Source: Vibrio ostreae (GTDB lineage Bacteria > Pseudomonadota > Gammaproteobacteria > Enterobacterales > Vibrionaceae). Taken from it: a DNA stretch of 64,000 nucleotides. A program made the position numbers and the translations under genes. The notes beneath the pieces were generated by a model. That model worked only from the letters and a program-made list of their open reading frames with translations, had not been told where the DNA came from and made no database searches. The stretch is taken from the NCBI RefSeq assembly GCF_019226825.1, contig NZ_CP076643.1, positions 248,001 to 312,000 on the forward strand, read 5' to 3'. Positions 58,162 through 64,000 of the stretch are shown one piece after another. Numbering within the stretch: position 1 is the stretch's first letter; each line of letters begins with the position of its first letter.

Positions 58162-58170
58162 GGGTAACGT

Positions 58171-60444
58171 ATGAGCTACGATTTAGACGAAGATATTCTT
58201 CAGGACTTTCTGGTTGAGGCTGGCGAAATTCTCGATTTGCTGTCCGAACAGTTGGTTGAACTTGAGAATAATCCGGAAGACCGCGATCTTTTAAACGCAA
58301 TTTTCCGCGGTTTTCATACCGTCAAAGGTGGTGCGGGTTTCTTAGCGCTGACGGAACTGGTTGAGACCTGCCATGGCGCAGAAAACGTGTTCGATATTTT
58401 GCGTAACGGACAGCGCTCTGTAACAGCCGGTCTGATGGATACAATGCTTCGTGCATTGGATACCGTCAATGAACAGTTTCGTGCGGTACAAGATCGTGAA
58501 CCACTGGTAGCTGCTGACCCTGAGCTGCTGGAAGAGCTCCATCATTTATGCAAACCGGAGTCGCAGGACGAAGACATCTCAGCGCAAGCCGAGGTGGCTG
58601 AAGTCAGTGTTGAAGAAGAGCCGGTCGCGGAAGATGAGCCTGTGATGGACGATGCTGTGGCCGAGCCTGCTACCCGTAGTGCGCTGGCTGCCGATTCGAT
58701 CGATGACATTACTCAGGATGAATTTGAAAAGTTGCTGGATGAGCTGCATGGCAAAGGTGCTGCTCCAGGCGCTAAAGCGGCCGCACCTGCCGCCGTAAGT
58801 CCTGCCCCGACTGCAGCGTCGACCAACAGCCAAGCGGACGGTGATATCACAGATGACGAGTTCGAACGTCTTCTCGATGAGCTGCATGGTAAAGGTGGCG
58901 CACCTGGCAAAGAGAGTGAGTCTGCGGCTGCACCTACTGCGAAAGCGCCGGCCTCTTCGGCTTCGTCTTCTGACAGCGACCTGATGAGCGACGAAGAGTT
59001 TGAAAAGCTGCTTGATGAACTGCATGGTGCAGGCAAAGGCCCGTCTATCGAAGAGCTCGACATGGCGACGCGCCCAGCCAGTGAAAACCTGCAGCCTGCG
59101 GCGAAAGCGCCAACGGCCAAGCCTGCCGCTGCGCCAGCTGCAAAAGCTTCGCAAGCGCAAACACCGAAGGCGGCGCCGGCCGCTGCCGCGCCAGCGCCTA
59201 AAGTGATTGAAGAACCGGCAGAGAAACGTGAAGTTGCTGCGGGCGGCGCTGCTAAGAAAACGCAGGCAGAAGCCACCGTTCGTGTTGATACGTCGACACT
59301 GGATACCATTATGAACATGGTCGGTGAACTGGTTCTGGTTCGTAACCGTCTACTCAGCCTGGGTCTGAACAGTAATGACGAAGATTTGTCGAAAGCCGTC
59401 TCTAACCTGGATGTGGTGACCGCCGATCTGCAAGGCGCGGTGATGAAAACGCGCATGCAGCCGATCAAGAAAGTGTTCGGTCGTTTCCCGCGCGTGGTAC
59501 GTGATTTGGCTCGCAGCCTGAAAAAAGACATCGTGCTGGAGATGCGCGGTGAAGAGACCGACCTGGATAAAAACCTGGTTGAGGCGCTGGCGGATCCGCT
59601 GATCCACTTGGTGCGTAACTCGGTTGACCACGGGATTGAAATGCCGGAAGACCGGGTAAAAGCGGGTAAGCCGCGCACCGGTAAAGTGATTCTGTCTGCA
59701 TCGCAGGAAGGCGACCATATTGAACTGTCTATCGTCGACGACGGCGGCGGTATGGACCCGAATAAACTGCGTAGTATTGCCGTTAAACGCGGCATGATGG
59801 ATGAGGATGCCGCTTCGCGTCTCACCAGCAAAGAGTGCTTCAATCTGATTTTCATGCCTGGTTTCTCCAGTAAAGAGAAGATCTCCGATATTTCGGGACG
59901 TGGCGTCGGTATGGACGTGGTGAAAACGGCGATTAATACCCTGAACGGTATGATTGATATCGATTCGGAAATGGGTAAAGGAACCAAGATCACCATTAAA
60001 GTGCCTCTGACGTTGGCTATTCTGCCAACCCTGATGGTGGGTGTGGCCGGTTATCCGTTTGCATTGCCGCTGGCAAGTGTCAGTGAAATCTTCCACCTCG
60101 ATTTAAGTCGTACTAACGTGGTTGATGGTCAATTGACCATTATCGTCCGTGATAAGTCTATCCCGCTGTTTTATTTGCAAAACTGGTTGGCTCCGCAAGC
60201 CGGCAGAGTCGAAGCTCGTAAAGGCCATGGCCATGTGGTTATTGTCCAGTTGGGCAATCAGCGTGTCGGTTTTGTGGTTGATACTCTGATTGGCCAGGAA
60301 GAGGTGGTGATTAAACCACTTGATAAACTGCTGCAGGGGACACCGGGCATGGCTGGCGCGACGATCACCAGTGATGGCCATATCGCACTGATTCTTGATG
60401 TGCCGGATTTGTTGAAGCAGTACGCGGCTGCATCACGAATCTGA
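58171..60444 (+). CDS. cheA: Chemotaxis histidine kinase CheA
   Basis: 757 aa. P1 domain with phospho-acceptor H49 in GFHTVKGGAGF. A long Ala/Pro-rich region (about 130-365) contains three copies of a DEFE-LLDELHG motif instead of a recognisable P2. P3 dimerisation follows from about 370 (DTIMNMVGELVLVRNRL), then P4 kinase with N-box HLVRNSVDHGIE (479-490), DDGGGMD and GRGVGMDVVK, and the CheW-like P5 from about 600. It phosphorylates CheY and CheB. Confidence 0.96.
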   Translation: MSYDLDEDILQDFLVEAGEILDLLSEQLVELENNPEDRDLLNAIFRGFHTVKGGAGFLALTELVETCHGAENVFDILRNGQRSVTAGLMDTMLRALDTVNEQFRAVQDREPLVAADPELLEELHHLCKPESQDEDISAQAEVAEVSVEEEPVAEDEPVMDDAVAEPATRSALAADSIDDITQDEFEKLLDELHGKGAAPGAKAAAPAAVSPAPTAASTNSQADGDITDDEFERLLDELHGKGGAPGKESESAAAPTAKAPASSASSSDSDLMSDEEFEKLLDELHGAGKGPSIEELDMATRPASENLQPAAKAPTAKPAAAPAAKASQAQTPKAAPAAAAPAPKVIEEPAEKREVAAGGAAKKTQAEATVRVDTSTLDTIMNMVGELVLVRNRLLSLGLNSNDEDLSKAVSNLDVVTADLQGAVMKTRMQPIKKVFGRFPRVVRDLARSLKKDIVLEMRGEETDLDKNLVEALADPLIHLVRNSVDHGIEMPEDRVKAGKPRTGKVILSASQEGDHIELSIVDDGGGMDPNKLRSIAVKRGMMDEDAASRLTSKECFNLIFMPGFSSKEKISDISGRGVGMDVVKTAINTLNGMIDIDSEMGKGTKITIKVPLTLAILPTLMVGVAGYPFALPLASVSEIFHLDLSRTNVVDGQLTIIVRDKSIPLFYLQNWLAPQAGRVEARKGHGHVVIVQLGNQRVGFVVDTLIGQEEVVIKPLDKLLQGTPGMAGATITSDGHIALILDVPDLLKQYAAASRI
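58699..59034 (+). repeat. cheA: Triplicated DEFE-LLDELHG motif within cheA
   Basis: Residues about 179-196, 225-242 and 271-286 of CheA read ITQDEFEKLLDELHGKG, ITDDEFERLLDELHGKG and MSDEEFEKLLDELHGAG, 46-47 residues apart, separated by Ala/Pro/Ser linkers. The region lies where Vibrio CheA carries the LID segment reported to bind ParP. Confidence 0.85.
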
Positions 60445-60469
60445 TTGACCTTAAACAATAAGGATAACT

Positions 60470-61603
60470 ATGGCGATTAGAGTATTAGTTGTTGATGATT
60501 CGAGTTTTTTCAGACGTCGTGTTAGCGAAATCATCAACTCTGAGCCGCGCTTGGAAGTGATTGATGTAGCGACAAACGGGCGTGAAGCGGTGGAGAAAGT
60601 CCAGCGCCTTAAGCCGGACGTGATCACCATGGATGTCGAGATGCCGGTGATGGACGGCATTACGGCTGTGCGTGAGATCATGGCCAGTACACCGACCCCG
60701 ATTTTGATGTTTTCATCGCTGACGCATGATGGCGCTAAGGCGACCCTGGATGCGCTGGATTCCGGCGCGCTGGATTTCTTACCGAAAAAGTTTGAAGACA
60801 TAGCCCGTAACCGTGATGAAGCGGTGACATTGCTGCAGCAACGGGTACTGCAGATTGCGAGCAAAAAGGCGTTCATGCGCCGTCCGGTGGTTGCCCGGTC
60901 CGAGCCAGTGACGCCGGCGGCGACCAGTCCGACGGCATCGCCACTACAGCGCAGTAGCCTGTCGACGGGCAATCTGAGTCACAGTCGACCTGTTTCTGTA
61001 TCGGCACGCTTTAAGGCAACGGGTAAAAAATATCAGTTGACCGCCATTGGTACCTCAACCGGTGGTCCGGTTGCACTGCAGAAGATTTTGACTAAATTGC
61101 CTGTCAATTATCCGCACCCGATAGTTTTGATTCAGCACATGCCGGCAACCTTCACCGCCGCTTTTGCCAGCCGCCTCAATTCTCTGTGTAAAATTCAGGT
61201 AAAAGAAGCGGAAGACGGTGATGTACTGCGTCCTGGTGTGGCTTATCTTGCGCCAGGCGGTAAACAGATGATGGTGGAAGGACGTCCCGGTGCAGCTAAG
61301 CTGCGGATTCTTGATGGCGGAGACCGGATGAATTACAAGCCTTGTGTTGATGTTACCTTTGGCTCGGCATCGAAAGTTTTCAGCGATAAAGTGCTGTCGA
61401 TGGTGCTGACCGGTATGGGGGCCGATGGCCGTGAAGGCGCACGTATGCTTAAGAACGCAGGCGCGACCATCTGGGCACAGGACGAAGAAAGTTGTGTTGT
61501 CTACGGTATGCCGCAAGCGGTCGCCAAAGCCGGTATTTCATCCGAAGATTTACCGTTAGACCGTATCGCTGAGCGAATGCTGGTCGAAGTTGGTCTGGCC
61601 TGA
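60470..61603 (+). CDS. cheB: Chemotaxis protein-glutamate methylesterase CheB
   Basis: 377 aa. Receiver domain with phospho-acceptor D55 in ITMDVEMP, a Ser/Pro-rich linker (about 140-180), and the methylesterase domain with the triad S196 (GTSTGGP), H223 (IQHMPATFT) and D319 (GMGADGREG). It demethylates chemoreceptors to adapt signalling. Behind AATAAGGATAACT. Confidence 0.96.
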   Translation: MAIRVLVVDDSSFFRRRVSEIINSEPRLEVIDVATNGREAVEKVQRLKPDVITMDVEMPVMDGITAVREIMASTPTPILMFSSLTHDGAKATLDALDSGALDFLPKKFEDIARNRDEAVTLLQQRVLQIASKKAFMRRPVVARSEPVTPAATSPTASPLQRSSLSTGNLSHSRPVSVSARFKATGKKYQLTAIGTSTGGPVALQKILTKLPVNYPHPIVLIQHMPATFTAAFASRLNSLCKIQVKEAEDGDVLRPGVAYLAPGGKQMMVEGRPGAAKLRILDGGDRMNYKPCVDVTFGSASKVFSDKVLSMVLTGMGADGREGARMLKNAGATIWAQDEESCVVYGMPQAVAKAGISSEDLPLDRIAERMLVEVGLA

Positions 61604-61612
61604 GGATTGCGC

Positions 61613-62389
61613 ATGATCGTTTGGAGTGTAGCAAACCAGAAAGGCGGAGTGGGGAAAACCACCACGACCATTACACTGGCAGGTTTGTTAAGTAAACAGG
61701 GCAAGCGCGTGTTATTGGTGGATACCGATCCGCACGCATCCCTGACCACGTATCTTGGTTATGATTCCGATGGTGTGCCCGCCAGCCTGTTTGACCTGTT
61801 TCAGTTGCGTGAGTATACCGAACAGAGCGTTGAACCGCTGATCCTGAAAACCGATGTGGAAGGGATAGATATTATTCCGGCTCATATGTCTTTGGCTACT
61901 TTGGACCGGGTAATGGGTAACCGCAGCGGCATGGGGCTGATTCTGAAACGGGCGTTGCTGGCCCTTCGTCAGCGCTACGATTATGTGCTGATTGACTGCC
62001 CTCCGATCCTGGGGGTCATGATGGTCAACGCTTTGGCTGCCAGCGATCGTATTTTGATCCCGGTGCAGACCGAGTTTCTGGCGATGAAAGGTCTGGAGCG
62101 CATGGTGCGCACACTGGCGATTATGCAAAAGTCGCGCAGTCGCTCGTTTAAAGTCACCATAGTGCCGACCATGTATGACAAGCGCACCCGGGCATCATTG
62201 CAGACGCTTAACCAGTTGAAAAAAGATTACCCGGATCAGGTCTGGACATCAGCGGTACCGATTGATACCAAGTTTCGTGATGCCAGCCTGAAACGTTTAC
62301 CAGCTTCGCACTTTGCCGAAGGCAGCCGCGGAGTATTTGCCTATAAGCAGTTATTGTTGTTCTTAGAGAGGCTCGCCATCGATGAGTAA
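61613..62389 (+). CDS. parC: ParA-like polar chemotaxis positioning ATPase ParC
   Basis: 258 aa from ATG 61613, well spaced from GAGGA at 61602-61606; TTG at 61607 abuts that site. Deviant Walker A NQKGGVGKTTTT near residue 9, DTDPHASLTTYLG and DCPPILGVMMVNAL. In V. cholerae and V. parahaemolyticus ParC places chemotaxis arrays at the old pole through HubP and ParP. The name is shared with, but unrelated to, topoisomerase IV. It overlaps parP by 8 bp. Confidence 0.92.
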   Translation: MIVWSVANQKGGVGKTTTTITLAGLLSKQGKRVLLVDTDPHASLTTYLGYDSDGVPASLFDLFQLREYTEQSVEPLILKTDVEGIDIIPAHMSLATLDRVMGNRSGMGLILKRALLALRQRYDYVLIDCPPILGVMMVNALAASDRILIPVQTEFLAMKGLERMVRTLAIMQKSRSRSFKVTIVPTMYDKRTRASLQTLNQLKKDYPDQVWTSAVPIDTKFRDASLKRLPASHFAEGSRGVFAYKQLLLFLERLAIDE

Positions 62390-63389
62390 TCCTTTGCTGT
62401 CGAGTGAACAGGCTTTAGACGATTATTTCAATGCTTTGCTTGATGAAGAGCTGGGCGATGACGAGCTGCTTCCAGAGCCAGAACGAGCACCAGAGTTAAA
62501 ACCTGCGCCGCAGATAGCTGCTGCGGCGCAACAGAATTTCTTTGAGCAAGAGCTGGACGAAATCGAGTTACCCAACCTGAATGACGTCCAGCGTTTACTC
62601 AGTCAACTGGAAAACAGTAATCCGGTTGCTGAACTTGATCTCGAACAGGTCATGGAACAGAACACGCTTGATATCGCAGTGCATGAGGTGGTGGCGACAC
62701 CGGCTGACGTGGACGAAATTCAGGAATGGGATCTTGAACCGGAACTGCACAGCGAAGCAGAGCTGCCAGATAGCATTGCTTTACAAGAGTTACAGGATTT
62801 GGCTGAGCCGGACATCAGCGTCACTGAGCCCATCGCAGAGGTGGCACAGCCACAGGCTGAAGTGACAGCAGACCCGACGCCAGAGCCCGCAACTCAAGCG
62901 GGTGGCGGATCTCTTGGTCACTGGGACAGCCCGGTACGCAATGAAAATTTTCAGGTGCTCTATTTTGATGTCAATGGTGTGACCTTTGCGGTTCCGCTCG
63001 ATGAACTGGGCGGGATTCATCAGAAAGGCAGCCTGAACCACTTGATCGGACGACCGGTCTGGTACCTGGGGTTACAGACCAATCGTGATACTCAGCTGGA
63101 TGTGGTTGATACCGCAAAGTGGGTCATGGCAGAAAAACTGCGAGACGACAGTCATAAAGAACATTATCAGTACATTGTGATGCTTGGTGAAAGCCACTGG
63201 GGATTAGCATGTACTAAACTCTTAGGCACGGAATTGCTTAACAGTGACAAAGTTCGCTGGCGGGAACAGGTGGGTAAACGCCCCTGGCTTGCCGGAATGG
63301 TGAAAGAAAAAATGTGCGCCTTGATCCATGTTGAGGCATTGATCGCTATGCTAAACGCTGGTCTTGATGTAAAAGCACTGGATAAATAA
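62382..63389 (+). CDS. parP: ParP, CheW-like coupling protein of polar chemotaxis arrays
   Basis: 335 aa. A long acidic, Pro-rich N-terminal region (about 1-185) is followed by a C-terminal CheW-like AIF domain (about 188-330: FQVLYFDVNGVTFAVPLDELGGI, HWGLACTKLLG). In Vibrio the N-terminal part contacts ParC and the AIF domain contacts CheA and receptors. Coupled to parC by overlap; 37 bp before cheW. Confidence 0.92.
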   Translation: MSNPLLSSEQALDDYFNALLDEELGDDELLPEPERAPELKPAPQIAAAAQQNFFEQELDEIELPNLNDVQRLLSQLENSNPVAELDLEQVMEQNTLDIAVHEVVATPADVDEIQEWDLEPELHSEAELPDSIALQELQDLAEPDISVTEPIAEVAQPQAEVTADPTPEPATQAGGGSLGHWDSPVRNENFQVLYFDVNGVTFAVPLDELGGIHQKGSLNHLIGRPVWYLGLQTNRDTQLDVVDTAKWVMAEKLRDDSHKEHYQYIVMLGESHWGLACTKLLGTELLNSDKVRWREQVGKRPWLAGMVKEKMCALIHVEALIAMLNAGLDVKALDK

Positions 63390-63426
63390 TACATATTTGT
63401 CGGGAACGACTATAAGAGGAAAAGGT

Positions 63427-63921
63427 ATGTCTCAAACTAACGAAGTTGAAGTGCGAAAAGAACACTCTAACGACGAAGTGCTGCAGTGGGTGACGTTCCA
63501 GCTAGAAGAAGAAACCTATGGCATCAATGTAATGCAGGTGCGTGAAGTTCTGCGTTATACCGAAATTGCTCCGGTTCCCGGTGCTCCGGATTACGTGCTG
63601 GGTATCATCAACCTGCGTGGTAATGTTGTCACCGTTATCGATACTCGCTCCCGATTTGGTTTGATGCAAGGTGAGACGACAGATAACACCCGTATCATTG
63701 TGATTGAATCAGAGCGCCAGGTGATTGGTATTCTGGTTGATAGCGTGGCGGAAGTGGTATACCTGCGTTCATCTGAAATTGACACCACACCAAGTGTCGG
63801 CACAGACGAAAGTTCTAAGTTCATTCAGGGTGTCAGCAACCGTGATGGTAAGCTGCTGATTCTGGTGGATCTGAACAAGCTGCTTAGCGATGAAGAATGG
63901 GATGAAATGGCTCATCTGTAA
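63427..63921 (+). CDS. cheW: Chemotaxis coupling protein CheW
   Basis: 164 aa from MSQTNEVEV (ATG 63427) behind AGAGGAAAAGG. CheW SH3-like fold with LQWVTFQLEEETYGINVMQVREVLRYTE, VLGIINLRGNVVTVIDTRSRFG and the C-terminal FIQGVSNRDGKLLILVDLNKLL. It bridges receptors and CheA P5. Its stop overlaps the next start by 1 bp. Confidence 0.96.
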   Translation: MSQTNEVEVRKEHSNDEVLQWVTFQLEEETYGINVMQVREVLRYTEIAPVPGAPDYVLGIINLRGNVVTVIDTRSRFGLMQGETTDNTRIIVIESERQVIGILVDSVAEVVYLRSSEIDTTPSVGTDESSKFIQGVSNRDGKLLILVDLNKLLSDEEWDEMAHL

Positions 63922-64000
63922 TGAGTGATTGGGTCAGCTTAACGCCGTCCGTACTTGCTGCTGGCGGCGCTATTCTATTCGTTCTGCTCTTGCTCGCATT
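63921..64000 (+). CDS. Start of a membrane-anchored protein, cut by the window end (probably DUF2802)
   Basis: ATG at 63921 overlaps the cheW stop. Only 26 complete codons are seen: MSDWVSLTPSVLAAGG then a hydrophobic AILFVLLLLA helix. In Vibrio a DUF2802 protein follows cheW, which fits one N-terminal membrane anchor, but the diagnostic part is outside the window. Confidence 0.55.
   Translation, partial: MSDWVSLTPSVLAAGGAILFVLLLLA

Noticed and set aside
58713..59996. 427-codon open frame on the minus strand opposite cheA
   Set aside because: It is an antisense shadow of a GC-rich, Ala/Pro-rich cheA segment. Its Ser/Arg-rich product has no family features, and the plus strand is plainly CheA.
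1..64000. tRNA, rRNA, insertion sequence, prophage or CRISPR array
   Set aside because: No cloverleaf-like segment, transposase, integrase, long terminal repeat pair or regularly spaced repeat array was seen; the only tandem repeats are two very short ones.

Overview
The window is a gammaproteobacterial chromosome segment, almost certainly from a Vibrio. Its gene order, polar-flagellum fli/flh genes, then aroC, fabB, fur, seqA, gltA, sdh/suc, znu, feo, argS, then flhA-flhF-flhG-fliA-che-parC-parP-cheW, is the one I recall from the large chromosome of V. cholerae. Base composition is balanced (close to half GC by eye). That would suit a species of the V. furnissii/V. fluvialis type, but the species cannot be fixed from the sequence alone. 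I see no tRNA or rRNA gene, insertion sequence, prophage, integron or CRISPR array.

Layout. (1) 1-5644: the 3' end of fliK, then fliL-M-N-O-P-Q-R-flhB, encoding the C-ring and the export gate. Two genes here carry single-base frameshifts: fliM (an A7 run near its end) and flhB (an extra C after TM4). (2) 5702-25597: housekeeping genes for ribosome rescue, tRNA and EF-P modification (smrB, prmB, epmC, mnmC), aroC, fabB, pdxB-asd, fur, a LysR/lrgAB locus, fldA, seqA and pgm, plus several small conserved proteins. (3) 25685-36962: a TCA-cycle block, gltA divergent from sdhCDAB-sucABCD, with a near-consensus ArcA site before sdhC. (4) 37120-44366: metal uptake, znuBC and znuA around a Zur-type palindrome, an unusual membrane-anchored AraC-type regulator, and feoABC behind a Fur box. 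(5) 44537-51325: a HIT protein, argS, a YecM-like protein, an M16 peptidase and sixA. (6) 51680-64000: flhA-flhF-flhG-fliA-cheY-cheZ-cheA-cheB-parC-parP-cheW and the start of a further gene. This cluster sets polar flagellar number and position, carries the sigma-28 factor, and encodes the chemotaxis core with its polar-positioning pair.

How it fits together: the two flagellar blocks supply the export gate (FliPQR, FlhB, FlhA), the switch (FliM, FliN) and the signalling that acts on it (CheA to CheY to FliM, reversed by CheZ). If the two frameshifts are real, this strain should be non-motile or affected in export; if not, they are consensus errors. The central block joins oxygen control (ArcA) and metal control (Fur, Zur) of central metabolism. 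The less usual items are the AraC-like regulator with a degenerate kinase-like middle, a likely FarS-type sRNA in the fabB 3' UTR, several hairpins and dyads without an assigned role, and two short tandem repeats at gene 3' ends.
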